From assembly GCA_008017065.1 (NCBI GenBank), contig SSGT01000100.1, positions 1 to 39,879 on the forward strand: a stretch of 39,879 nucleotides of DNA, written 5' to 3'. Below the pieces are notes generated by a model. The model saw only the letters and a list, made by a program, of their open reading frames with translations, was not told the DNA's origin and did not search any database. Position numbers and translations under genes: made by a program. This DNA is from Crocinitomicaceae bacterium. GTDB taxonomy: Bacteria; Bacteroidota; Bacteroidia; Flavobacteriales_D; Crocinitomicaceae. Each line of letters starts with the position of its first letter. Position 1 is the stretch's first letter. Below are positions 8,624-16,884 of this stretch, piece by piece.

Positions 8624-8631
8624 TAACTTTG
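8624..8631 (+). promoter_or_regulatory. Promoter -7 element (TAACTTTG) of the ferritin gene
   Basis: TAACTTTG matches the Bacteroidota -7 consensus and lies 16 bases before the ferritin ATG, giving a very short leader. No well-spaced upstream TTG was found. Confidence 0.5.
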
Positions 8632-8647
8632 TATAAAAGGAATCCAT

Positions 8648-9169
8648 ATGAACGCACGAGTTGAAGCAGCATTGAATGAGCAAATTTTGAAAGAAAGCTC
8701 ATCTTCACAATATTATTTAGCCATGGCTTCTTGGTCTGAAAACCAAGGATTGAATGGTACAGCACAATTTTTATACGGTCAATCAGATGAAGAACGTTTT
8801 CACATGTTGAAATTAGTTCGTTTTGTGAATGAGCGTGGCGGAAAAGCAATCATACCATCGATCCAACAACCGCCCGTAGAATTCACAGATTTAGAAACGG
8901 TTTTTGAATCGTTGTTGTCGCATGAAATTGCTGTCACAGAAAGTATCAACAATTTGGTTGATGTTTGTTTGCAAGAGAAAGATTATACGACGCATAATTT
9001 TATTCAGTGGTACGTTGCAGAGCAGTTGGAAGAAGAAGCACAGGCGCGTACGATTTTAGATAAACTGAAGCTGATTGGTGGCGACAAAGGGGGAATGTAC
9101 ATGTTTGATCGTGATTTAGAAAATTCAGCGATCAAACCAGCGATGACATCCGCTGCACCAGCAAACTAA
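8648..9169 (+). CDS. ftnA: Non-haem ferritin
   Basis: A 173-residue ferritin that stores iron as a mineral core inside a 24-mer shell. The four-helix bundle has the full ferroxidase centre: Glu16, Glu49 and His52 (DEERFH), Glu93 (LSHEIAV) and Gln126, with Glu129/130 as further site residues in VAEQLEEEAQ. This spacing is that of bacterial FtnA rather than haem-containing bacterioferritin (no axial haem methionine at the usual place). The C-terminus has a 20-residue tail beyond the last helix. It runs 4 bases before maf, so the two are probably co-transcribed. A -7 element lies just upstream. It may be iron-controlled, but no Fur-type operator was recognised. Confidence 0.95.
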   Translation: MNARVEAALNEQILKESSSSQYYLAMASWSENQGLNGTAQFLYGQSDEERFHMLKLVRFVNERGGKAIIPSIQQPPVEFTDLETVFESLLSHEIAVTESINNLVDVCLQEKDYTTHNFIQWYVAEQLEEEAQARTILDKLKLIGGDKGGMYMFDRDLENSAIKPAMTSAAPAN

Positions 9170-9173
9170 AGAG

Positions 9174-9752
9174 ATGAATGTGATTGAAAATGGATTCCAA
9201 CTTGTGTTGGGATCCAAATCACCGCGACGACAAGAATTGTTAGCGGGAATGGGATTTCAATTTGAAATTCGGACCAAGGATACCGATGAAACTTTTCCAA
9301 CTTCTCTCCAACCAGTAGATGTTCCGGTATTTTTAGCGGAATTAAAGTCAGATGCCTTGGTGGAAACCTTGGTCGAGGGCGAAGTATTGATAACATCGGA
9401 TACGATTGTCTTGTTGGAAGGTGAAATCTTAGGAAAACCAACAGACGCGACACACGCAACGGAAATGCTCCGCCGATTGGCAGGAAAGTCACACGATGTT
9501 GTAACAGGTGTTTGTTTGCGTTCTGCTCAAAAAAAGCATTCGTTTTCGGTTAGCACACGCGTTTATTTCAAACCGCTTTCAACGGAACAAATCAACTATT
9601 ACGTAGCGAATTACAAACCGTTTGACAAAGCTGGAAGTTATGGAATCCAGGAATGGATCGGTTACGTTGGAATCGACAAAATCGAAGGGTCATACTTCAA
9701 CGTGGTTGGGTTACCAACTGCTGAATTGTGGGATGCATTGAAAGCCTTTTAG
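9174..9752 (+). CDS. maf: Maf family nucleoside triphosphate pyrophosphatase
   Basis: A 192-residue Maf/YhdE-type house-cleaning enzyme that hydrolyses non-canonical or excess nucleoside triphosphates (typically dTTP/UTP) to monophosphates. Hallmarks are the phosphate-binding LGSKSPRRQELLAGMG at the N-terminus, the central SDTIVLLEGEILGKP with catalytic Asp, and the late KAGSYGIQEW loop. Length is normal. The start ATG (9174-9176) lies 4 bases after the ferritin stop. The gene converges on the EnvC-like gene with only 6 bases between the stops and no visible terminator hairpin. Confidence 0.94.
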   Translation: MNVIENGFQLVLGSKSPRRQELLAGMGFQFEIRTKDTDETFPTSLQPVDVPVFLAELKSDALVETLVEGEVLITSDTIVLLEGEILGKPTDATHATEMLRRLAGKSHDVVTGVCLRSAQKKHSFSVSTRVYFKPLSTEQINYYVANYKPFDKAGSYGIQEWIGYVGIDKIEGSYFNVVGLPTAELWDALKAF

Positions 9753-9758
9753 TCAAAT

Positions 9759-11096
9759 TTAATTAGCAATCCATAAACTTGGATTGATTCGAATTACTTG
9801 CCCTTCTTGTACCAAGTGGATTTCAAAGTGAGCCACCGACAATGTTTCTCCATCGACAGGAAGTAAACTTCCGATTCCTTGTTTTGTAGTTACTTTTGAA
9901 CCCACACCAACGTATACTTCTTGTAAATTACTGTATACTGTTCGGTAATTTCCGTGTTTGATAATCACCACTTTTCCGGCGCCAGGGATTGATAAAACAC
10001 TTGTAACTTCACCCTCAAATACAGCACGAACTTGTGCTGATTTTGGAGCGCTGATGTCCACTCCGTTGTTGTTGGTTGTCACGTTTGGAAGTGTAGGATG
10101 TGCGTGTTTTCCATATCCTTCTGTGATTGTACCAGTTGCTACTGGCCACGGAAGTCTTCCTTTGTTGGATTCAAAACTTTTGTTTAATTCATATTCTTTG
10201 GTTTCCGAAATGGTTGGTACTTTTTTTACCGGTTCACTCGGAGTTGACGTTTCGGTTGGTTTTGAAGCGGTCGTTTTTCCGCTTGTTTTTCCAGTCGATT
10301 TTGTGTTGCTTGCTGTCGCCGCTTTTTCTTTTTCTTTTTTCTCACGCGCTTTGCGTTCTTTTTCCGCAGCTGCAATTTCTTTGTCGATTGCTTCTTTAAT
10401 GCGTTGTTTTAGAACGGCTTTTTTCTTTTCTTCCTCTTTCAAGTTAGCGAGGAGTTTGGCTTCTTCTCCCTTGAGTTTTTGAAATGTTTTTTGTTGTTTT
10501 TCTTTGTCTTTTAAGATAGCCTCTTTCTCCTTGCGTTTTTCTTCCGCTACGCGAATTTTCCGTTCTTTTTCAGTCTCAAGTGACTTTTTTTCGTTCGAAA
10601 TTAATCCTTGATGTTGTAAAATAATCAACTTTTGCTTGCGTTGAATTTCGGCAATTTTCTCTAAGTATTTATTTCTTTTCAACGCTTCAAAATACGTAGA
10701 AGCAGAAAAGATGTACATCATTTTTCCTTGTTTACTACGGTGTTTGTAAGCATAAATACTGAGTTTTTTGTACTGTATTTTTAATCGTGCAATCTTTTCT
10801 GTCAATTCCTTGATTTGTTGGTCTTTTTGCTCAATTTTTAACTCAGCACCACGAATCTGATTGTCAAAATTTTTCAACAATTCTTCCCGGTATTGAACTT
10901 GATTATCAATTACTTTTAATTCATTTAGCGTCGCTTCTTTGGTTGATTTGGTTTTGTCCAAAAGCGATTTGGTATTCGCAATACTTTTTTCCAAACGGTC
11001 TTGTTCTTTCCGAAGTTTATCGCTGTTTTTTTGAGCGAAGGTGGGGAAAACAACGCTTGAAATGAGAATTAAAAAGAGTTTATTCACAGATGCCAT
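9759..11096 (-). CDS. EnvC-like murein hydrolase activator (coiled coil plus degenerate LytM/M23 domain)
   Basis: A 445-residue exported protein. The signal peptide (about 1-21, ending PTFAQ) is followed by a long coiled coil (about 22-255, rich in Lys and Glu, with a KERKAREKKEKEK-type stretch), a Ser/Thr/Pro linker (about 260-300) and a C-terminal LytM domain (about 325-443). The zinc site is degenerate: the usual HxxxD is NNNGVD and the usual HxH is reduced to SVAHFEIH with the first His lost. This is typical of EnvC/NlpD regulators, which activate amidases at the division septum instead of cutting peptidoglycan. It is last in the dut-nucleotidyltransferase-TPR-DUF4292 operon and overlaps the gene before it by 17 bases. 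Its amidase partner is not in the window. Confidence 0.9.
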   Translation of the reverse strand: MASVNKLFLILISSVVFPTFAQKNSDKLRKEQDRLEKSIANTKSLLDKTKSTKEATLNELKVIDNQVQYREELLKNFDNQIRGAELKIEQKDQQIKELTEKIARLKIQYKKLSIYAYKHRSKQGKMMYIFSASTYFEALKRNKYLEKIAEIQRKQKLIILQHQGLISNEKKSLETEKERKIRVAEEKRKEKEAILKDKEKQQKTFQKLKGEEAKLLANLKEEEKKKAVLKQRIKEAIDKEIAAAEKERKAREKKEKEKAATASNTKSTGKTSGKTTASKPTETSTPSEPVKKVPTISETKEYELNKSFESNKGRLPWPVATGTITEGYGKHAHPTLPNVTTNNNGVDISAPKSAQVRAVFEGEVTSVLSIPGAGKVVIIKHGNYRTVYSNLQEVYVGVGSKVTTKQGIGSLLPVDGETLSVAHFEIHLVQEGQVIRINPSLWIAN

Positions 11097-11913
11097 AACT
11101 TTCAGGAATTACCATAATTAACGGTTGACGTTGATTGATTTCGATCTTTTCGTAGTCCAAATTGACGTGAATTACATTTTTTGCTGTAAATACTTGTACA
11201 TAAACTTCTTTGGGAACACTGTAGTTGTCAACCATCTCGCGGGAGATGTAATCAATTTGTACTTTTGTTGAATCCGACGGACTTTCAATTTCCATGCGTT
11301 TCAATCCACGTGCATCGTTAGTAAGATAATATTTGATGATTACTTCATCTGTATCTTCTTCCCTTTTTTTGTCTGGTTTTCCTTTGATTGTGCGCTTGAT
11401 TTCTCGCTTTCGATGGGATGAAATGATGTAATTAAATGGATCGTAAATTTGGAAATATTTCTGATTGGTGTCGTAGCCCAACGGAATTCCTAGTAGTAAT
11501 TCTTCTACGTTGTTGAATTCAAAAGCATAGCCCAAACTTTCTTTTAGTGTCGCTAATTTTGCTTTTGTGAAACATTTGCTTCGTTTGTTTACGATAGTAA
11601 GCGAATCGGTGGTCAACATCGCTCCGAAAATTGGAATTGCAGCGTAAGAAATTGTTGCGTTGATTGCACTGTCTTTCACCAAACGAATTGATGTTTTGAA
11701 CGAAACGCTTTGATTTGTATCCTTGAATTTGGTGCTTATTTTCGAGTAGAAAAACTCCGGCTTTCGGAGAAAAAGGCTGTCCAAAGTGGAAACCAATTCT
11801 CCCGTTTTTTTTCGCTCTAATTTTTCTGTATTTGTCATCATTATTTTGGGAGAACAAGCCACTAATAAGAGTACGCTCGTAACCACAAAATAATACCTAA
11901 TATATCGGTTCAT
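11080..11913 (-). CDS. DUF4292 lipoprotein
   Basis: A 277-residue lipoprotein of the Bacteroidota DUF4292 family, with the lipobox LLLVAC giving lipidated Cys20. The ATG at 11911-11913 (MNRYIRYYF) is preferred to one six codons upstream because it gives a normal signal peptide and a smaller overlap (17 bases) with the TPR gene. The body is beta-rich with strands such as FKTSIRLVKDSAINATISY and PIFGAMLTTDSLTIVNK, resembling LolA/LolB-type lipoprotein-handling folds. This suggests, without proof, a role in lipoprotein or outer-membrane assembly. It is overlapped by 17 bases with the EnvC-like gene, so the products are probably made together. Confidence 0.85.
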   Translation of the reverse strand: MNRYIRYYFVVTSVLLLVACSPKIMMTNTEKLERKKTGELVSTLDSLFLRKPEFFYSKISTKFKDTNQSVSFKTSIRLVKDSAINATISYAAIPIFGAMLTTDSLTIVNKRSKCFTKAKLATLKESLGYAFEFNNVEELLLGIPLGYDTNQKYFQIYDPFNYIISSHRKREIKRTIKGKPDKKREEDTDEVIIKYYLTNDARGLKRMEIESPSDSTKVQIDYISREMVDNYSVPKEVYVQVFTAKNVIHVNLDYEKIEINQRQPLIMVIPESYGICE

Positions 11914-13609
11914 AATATGTTTTTGTGTCAATTTTCTTGTTCAAAACTTTGTTTGTTGCACCCAATTCCTTGGCTTTCATCCAATATTGAACAGCTTCTG
12001 TAATTTTTCCCAATTTAAAATAAACGTCACCCAAGTGCTCATTTACGAGTTTGTCTGTTGGACGAATTTGAAACGCATTTTCAAAAATCTTTTTAGCGTC
12101 GTCGTATTTTTCTTTTTGAAATAGAACCCAACCGTATGTGTCCAAATAGCGAGATTCATTTGGTGCTTTCTCGACTACTTTACGAATCATTGTTTCTGCT
12201 TCGTCTAGATCCATTTTTGCAAGTGCTAAATAGTATGCAAAATTATTCAAGGTATTGATTTGATCTGGAACCAATTTTAATGCTACCTGGTAGCTGTCTT
12301 TGCCTTCTGTATATTGTTTTAATCCAAAATACGCTTCTCCTTTTTGCGCATAAAATTCAGATTTTAATTTGTCGTTGTTTACGATGAGGTCTTGCCCGAG
12401 GTTGAGAGCATCTAATGCTTCTTGGTATTTTTTGGTTTGGTTTGCGCTAATTCCGTGTAATAAATAGACATTCACCATTGTTGGAAACAATTCCAAGCAT
12501 TTCTTACTTGCAGCATACAACGTTTCAAAATCACGGTTTTGGTAGTGCATAATCAACACTTGATCCCAAATTGCAAAGCGGGATTCGTCGTATTTCAATG
12601 CGGTTGTGAAATCCAACAATGCTTCTTTGTCTTGTTTGTTCTTCAAGTAAAAATCACCGCGGATCGCATATACTTTTGCTTCGGATGGATATTTGTTGAC
12701 CAAGATTGTATTCAGTTCGATCATATCTGCATCGACATTCGGCTGCGTTTCGTAAATGCTTAATAGGATTTTCATTTTTTGATCCAAGGCGATGTCATCA
12801 CTTTGAAATCCTTTTTTCAATGCGTCAAAAGACGATTTTCGATCCCCAAGTTGATCGTAATATTGTGCCAATGCCATTTGCGCATTTCCATTCGAAGGAT
12901 CAGCTTCAGCCAATAAAATCAAGTAGTCGTAAGCTTTATTTTGCTGTTTTTTTTCAAAATAATAATCAACCAAATTGGCAAGCAACTGCGCATCTTTTGG
13001 ATATACTTTCAGACCTTTGTTGATTTCGTTCAACGCTTTGTCATCTTGCTTCAGTTGGCGGTACAAGTGAAATTTTTCGATCGATAATTCGGGATTTACG
13101 CCCATTTGATCTTCGAGCTTATCGAGTGCTTTGATTGCACCTGCTTCGTCGTTTGATCGCATCAGGCATTCCGCATAGGAAAACAACCATTCCGTATTCC
13201 TAGGTTCTTTTTCTACGAGTTTTTGGAAGTTTTTGGCAGCTTCAGCAAAGTTTTTTTGCTGGTAATACATGTATGCCAATTCTTCGGTATACCACGGGTT
13301 TTTCGGGTCGATTTTGGATGCTTTTTGAATCGACTCCATGGATTTATTCATTTGCTTTGTTTCCAAATACAATTGTGACAACGCATAATGAACCGCGTCG
13401 TCGTTGGGGCGAACCGCCAAGCAAGATTCAAAAAGCGCAATCGCTTCTATGAGTTGACCGCGTTGTTTTAAGCGCACACCTTCGTGAAACTTCTCGATAT
13501 ACGGGTGATCCGCCTTCGAAAAAGCAACTGATTCTTTAGGTTTTTTTAACGACCCACACGAGGTCAAAAACACGGAAACACCGAAAATATAGAGAAGTTT
13601 CTTTTGCAT
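11897..13609 (-). CDS. TPR-repeat lipoprotein
   Basis: A 570-residue lipoprotein with lipobox FLTSC (lipidated Cys18). Tetratricopeptide repeats fill roughly residues 35-550; clear examples carry the W-LG-Y-A-F-A-P pattern, such as AVHYALSQLYLETKQMNKSM, AYFGLKQYTEGKDSY and NEHLGDVYFKLGKITEAV. TPR solenoids mediate protein-protein contacts, so an envelope scaffold or assembly role is likely. It is directly adjacent to the nucleotidyltransferase gene (stop and start abut, no gap) and overlaps the DUF4292 lipoprotein gene by 17 bases. This gene order is familiar from Flavobacteriia and suggests a shared surface-assembly function. Confidence 0.9.
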   Translation of the reverse strand: MQKKLLYIFGVSVFLTSCGSLKKPKESVAFSKADHPYIEKFHEGVRLKQRGQLIEAIALFESCLAVRPNDDAVHYALSQLYLETKQMNKSMESIQKASKIDPKNPWYTEELAYMYYQQKNFAEAAKNFQKLVEKEPRNTEWLFSYAECLMRSNDEAGAIKALDKLEDQMGVNPELSIEKFHLYRQLKQDDKALNEINKGLKVYPKDAQLLANLVDYYFEKKQQNKAYDYLILLAEADPSNGNAQMALAQYYDQLGDRKSSFDALKKGFQSDDIALDQKMKILLSIYETQPNVDADMIELNTILVNKYPSEAKVYAIRGDFYLKNKQDKEALLDFTTALKYDESRFAIWDQVLIMHYQNRDFETLYAASKKCLELFPTMVNVYLLHGISANQTKKYQEALDALNLGQDLIVNNDKLKSEFYAQKGEAYFGLKQYTEGKDSYQVALKLVPDQINTLNNFAYYLALAKMDLDEAETMIRKVVEKAPNESRYLDTYGWVLFQKEKYDDAKKIFENAFQIRPTDKLVNEHLGDVYFKLGKITEAVQYWMKAKELGATNKVLNKKIDTKTYYEPIY

Positions 13610-14617
13610 TTAATCGATTGTTGAATAATCACTCAAACTCAAATCTCGGGCCAAACCTTTGTATTTCGCATGGTTTCCGATCATTGAGTCTTTCATATTG
13701 GCGTCACTAATGGTCGTATGATCCTGCAAAATACTGTTTTTTATGATTGAATTGGTAATTTTTGATCCTTTTCCCAAGGAAACGTGAGGACCGATAATTG
13801 AATTTTCGATCACCACATTTTCACCGATGTAACAAGGTGGAATTACAATTGAGCTAATCAATTGTGTAGATCCAGCTACCATTTGCATGTTTTTTTCGTA
13901 ATCAAATTCCAATACGCGTTGGTTGGTGTAAACCGTTACTTCTTTGTTTCCACAATCCAACCATTCGTTCACTTTTCCTGGTTTGAATTTTTTTCCTTTT
14001 TCGGTCAAACGACGCAATGCGTCCGGCAATTGGTATTCTCCACTTTTGATGACTTCGTTGTCAATCAAGTATTCCAATTCGGTGCGCAATGCTTCACCTT
14101 CTTTGAAATAGTAAATTCCAATCATCGCCAAGTCTGAAACGTAGGTTTGTGGCTTTTCAACAAAATCAATAATTTCTCCGTTGTCGTTCAATTTTACCAC
14201 ACCAAAAGCCGAAGGATCTTCGATTTGTTTTACCCACAAAATGCCGTCTGCAGCAGGATCAATTTTGAAATCTGCGCGAAACAAGGTGTCTGCAAAAGCA
14301 ACCACTACAGGTCCTTCCAGTTTTTCTTTCGCACACAAAACAGCGTGCGCCGTACCCAAGGGTTTGTCTTGGTAATGAATCGATCCTTTAGCTCCAAGTT
14401 TTGCAGCAACTTCAATCAATTCCGCCTCAACTTCGGCACCAAAATCACCGACTACGAATGCAATTTCTTCAATCGGTTCACTGCAAACTACAGCGATGTC
14501 TTCTACCAATCGGTGAACAATTGGTTTTCCTCCAACCGGCACAAGTGGTTTTGGAACGGTCAATGTGTGTGGTCTTAAACGGCTACCACGACCAGCCATA
14601 GGTACGATTACTTTCAT
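13610..14617 (-). CDS. Sugar-phosphate nucleotidyltransferase with C-terminal left-handed beta-helix
   Basis: A 335-residue enzyme. The N-terminal nucleotidyltransferase domain (about 1-240) has the signature GRGSRLRPHTLTVPKPLVPV, an ADTLF metal site and FVEKPQTY, as in glucose-1-phosphate thymidylyl- and mannose-1-phosphate guanylyltransferases. The C-terminal part (about 255-330) has hexapeptide repeats (VIENSIIGPHVSLGKGSKIT, SIIKNSILQDHTTI) forming a left-handed beta-helix. It makes a nucleotide-activated sugar for surface polysaccharide; the sugar and nucleotide cannot be fixed from sequence alone. The start ATG at 14615-14617 overlaps the stop of the upstream gene in an ATGA arrangement, so translation is coupled. 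Confidence 0.9.
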   Translation of the reverse strand: MKVIVPMAGRGSRLRPHTLTVPKPLVPVGGKPIVHRLVEDIAVVCSEPIEEIAFVVGDFGAEVEAELIEVAAKLGAKGSIHYQDKPLGTAHAVLCAKEKLEGPVVVAFADTLFRADFKIDPAADGILWVKQIEDPSAFGVVKLNDNGEIIDFVEKPQTYVSDLAMIGIYYFKEGEALRTELEYLIDNEVIKSGEYQLPDALRRLTEKGKKFKPGKVNEWLDCGNKEVTVYTNQRVLEFDYEKNMQMVAGSTQLISSIVIPPCYIGENVVIENSIIGPHVSLGKGSKITNSIIKNSILQDHTTISDANMKDSMIGNHAKYKGLARDLSLSDYSTID

Positions 14618-16152
14618 TTTATAAATTTTAAAGATGGTTCTGACAAATAATTATTTGGTTTAAAAAAACGAAGAGAAAAATCTAGGTTACTTAGATAGAT
14701 ATCTCTATCGTTTAAATTAAAAAAGGGAATTTTGTTTTTAAATTGCTTCAAGCAATATTGAACTATTTCTATGGAAGCATTATCGCTAAGGAATAAATAG
14801 GGAAAGTCTGTTTTGGAATTTTTTTTAGTTAGAAATTGGTTGTTTTCCTCTAAGAAAGCGCCTTGAATATTTTCTAAAACTTCGATACCTGATTTTGGAT
14901 TAAAGAATAGTGTAAAAACATTTTCTTCGTTTTTATCAATTTCTGAAATGAATTTTTTTGCACGTTCAGGATGAGAAGAAGCGATTTTTAAATCTTCTAA
15001 AAATTGGTTGATTTCGCTTTCTTTTAAAAAAATATAGTCTTTTTCGTCTGTAATTCTATAGAACGCTTTTTGTTGAAGACACAAATTTTCATGAATTAAA
15101 TCTTCATCTTTAAACACAGAATTGAATAAAATTGATTTATAAAAATCATTTCGTTCTTCAGCAATCATAGACTCTGAAACATTGATATTATAGGAAATAC
15201 CAACATGTATCCATTCATTGTTAAATCGAATCAGTCCTATATTTATCGCTTGATTTTTGGTAATAGTTGGATTATTGTAAGACTTTTTTACCAAACTTAT
15301 TTTTTTATCTGAAGCCAAATGATTTAAAAACAAATAGTTATTATCGATTTCTTCAACCACAAAATTTCCCTGAAGCATTACACTTATGCTGCTAATAGAC
15401 GTATATAAAGGATGCTCTTTCCCTAAATACTCAGCAACTAATTCATTTGATCTTAAATGAAGCAAACGGGTTTTTTGATTCAATATAAACTCCGTTGTTA
15501 CGGCATATAGTAATTGTGAAATGTATTCTAATTGTTCAACGTCTTTTATTTCTTCGAGCTTTTCTGAATACCGTTGCCCGATGTCTGGGATAAACAAATA
15601 GGACTCTAAAAACAGCTTTTCCATTAGTTTTCGAATCTCAAAGAATTGATCTATAAAATCATCTTTTATTTCGAGTGTGTAACAAGATTGTAAAACCGTA
15701 TTTTCAGGTGCATATTCATAATGCCTATCAAAAACATCAATGATATCATTTGCGATTTTTAAGAGTAATTCTATGTTTGGGTGAATTACTCGATCTTTTG
15801 AAGATGTATTTATAAAGTACCAAGTTAAAAAAGCAATATCTTCCGGGTTTATTTCATCGTCTAAATATGCATCATTACAATCAAAAAAAGGCATTTTCTT
15901 ACCATACATTTCTTGATGTTTCTTTCTAAAAGTATCAAAAATACGTGTTTTTGATATCACATCTTCAAAATAGGAAGTGATGAAACATGAAAACAAATGG
16001 GGATCTATATCACTCTCAAAAATGGATCCAAAATAAAAAATGAGTTCATCATTAACCTCATTGGCAACTTTTAAATAAAATAAATCTGAAGCACTATGTC
16101 CGTTATATGGTTTGTATGCTTTCCAATCTTGGATGTAAATTTTTCCTTTCAA
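14614..16152 (-). CDS. Unknown 512-residue protein, DUF3843-like N-terminus, compositionally foreign
   Basis: I do not recognise a function. The N-terminus (IYIQDWKAYKPYNGHSASD, then FYLKVANEV) resembles the Bacteroidota DUF3843 family; the remainder is acidic, Asn/Lys/Phe-rich and without signal peptide or membrane segments, so it is probably cytoplasmic. Hand-counted GC is low: 14 of 60 at 15001-15060 and 15 of 60 at 15301-15360, against 27 of 60 at 14281-14340 in the next gene and 22 of 60 in dut. It stands between dut and the nucleotidyltransferase gene, which are neighbours in related genomes to my knowledge. Its stop overlaps the nucleotidyltransferase start as ATGA, so it is translationally coupled to it. 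Recent acquisition is plausible. Confidence 0.8.
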   Translation of the reverse strand: MKGKIYIQDWKAYKPYNGHSASDLFYLKVANEVNDELIFYFGSIFESDIDPHLFSCFITSYFEDVISKTRIFDTFRKKHQEMYGKKMPFFDCNDAYLDDEINPEDIAFLTWYFINTSSKDRVIHPNIELLLKIANDIIDVFDRHYEYAPENTVLQSCYTLEIKDDFIDQFFEIRKLMEKLFLESYLFIPDIGQRYSEKLEEIKDVEQLEYISQLLYAVTTEFILNQKTRLLHLRSNELVAEYLGKEHPLYTSISSISVMLQGNFVVEEIDNNYLFLNHLASDKKISLVKKSYNNPTITKNQAINIGLIRFNNEWIHVGISYNINVSESMIAEERNDFYKSILFNSVFKDEDLIHENLCLQQKAFYRITDEKDYIFLKESEINQFLEDLKIASSHPERAKKFISEIDKNEENVFTLFFNPKSGIEVLENIQGAFLEENNQFLTKKNSKTDFPYLFLSDNASIEIVQYCLKQFKNKIPFFNLNDRDIYLSNLDFSLRFFKPNNYLSEPSLKFIK

Positions 16153-16318
16153 GATAATTATAAACTTTTTTTCAAAATTAATTCTTTTTGTTTCGGAATA
16201 TCTGCATTTTTTCAGTTTCTAAATCTTCTGTTTTTCAAATTCTGAAACAATGTTTGGTTGTTTAGTAATTAATTGCCAAAAGTCAAAACTATTGATTTTC
16301 AATTAAAAAAACAGAAAA

Positions 16319-16753
16319 TTATTTTTTTCCAGTGCTTCCAAATCCTCCGTCGCCACGGTGTGTTTCGCTCAACGTTACAGTTGAAATCCATTCTGCCTGC
16401 TCAACGGAAGCAAAAACCAGTTGGGCAATGCGTTCGCCGGATTCAATTGTAAATGAATCGTTGGAAAGGTTGATGAGCAAAACGCCAATTTCTCCACGAT
16501 AATCCGCGTCGATTGTCCCGGGAGAATTGAGAACAGTAATTCCATTTTTAAATGCCAAACCGCTTCTTGGGCGCACTTGTGCTTCAAAACCAACAGGAAT
16601 TTCGATGAAAAGTCCAGTCGGAATGAGTCTTCGTTCCAAGGGTTTCAGCGTGATTGTTTCTGAAATAAATGCCCGCAAATCTAACCCCGCCGAAGCGATC
16701 GTTTCGTAAGCTGGCAGCGCATTGTTGGATTTGTTAATGATGTTTACGTTCAT
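16319..16753 (-). CDS. dut: dUTP diphosphatase (dUTPase)
   Basis: A 144-residue trimeric dUTPase that cleaves dUTP to dUMP and pyrophosphate, keeping uracil out of DNA and feeding dTMP synthesis. All five family motifs are present: [47 protein letters not shown] and the flexible C-terminal [10 protein letters not shown]. The ATG at 16751-16753 ([10 protein letters not shown]) gives the usual length; an ATG four codons upstream is possible. It heads the minus-strand envelope operon, with 166 AT-rich bases between it and the next gene. A -7-like TATCTTCG lies upstream. It is an essential housekeeping gene at the head of an envelope unit, a known arrangement in this phylum. Confidence 0.95.
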   Translation of the reverse strand: MNVNIINKSNNALPAYETIASAGLDLRAFISETITLKPLERRLIPTGLFIEIPVGFEAQVRPRSGLAFKNGITVLNSPGTIDADYRGEIGVLLINLSNDSFTIESGERIAQLVFASVEQAEWISTVTLSETHRGDGGFGSTGKK

Positions 16754-16856
16754 GCTTCTACTCAATATTTGGCGAAGATACTATTTTTTATGTTTTCTAC
16801 ATTTTTTCAATCTGTTGACTAAGCGTGTGTTTACGTCGTTTCCTTACAATATTCCG

Positions 16857-16864
16857 TATATTTG
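16857..16864 (+). promoter_or_regulatory. Promoter -7 element (TATATTTG) of the cysQ operon
   Basis: TATATTTG fits TAnnTTTG exactly and lies 20 bases before the cysQ ATG. The four plus-strand genes that follow have no other obvious promoter between them. Confidence 0.5.
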
Positions 16865-16884
16865 TTTGAAACATACACACAACC

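Noticed and set aside
9958-10482. 174-residue plus-strand open frame antisense to the EnvC-like gene
   Set aside because: It mirrors the Lys/Glu-rich coiled coil, is full of Phe/Ser runs, has no family signature and no promoter; the minus-strand gene explains the region.
13862-14578. Several plus-strand frames antisense to the nucleotidyltransferase gene
   Set aside because: Phe/Ser/Gln-rich shadows of a clearly conserved enzyme on the other strand.
16153-16318. AT-rich gap between dut and the unknown gene as a possible small RNA or promoter
   Set aside because: Only loose GTTTC/GAAAC repeats are seen and no clear promoter or stable hairpin; nothing supportable.
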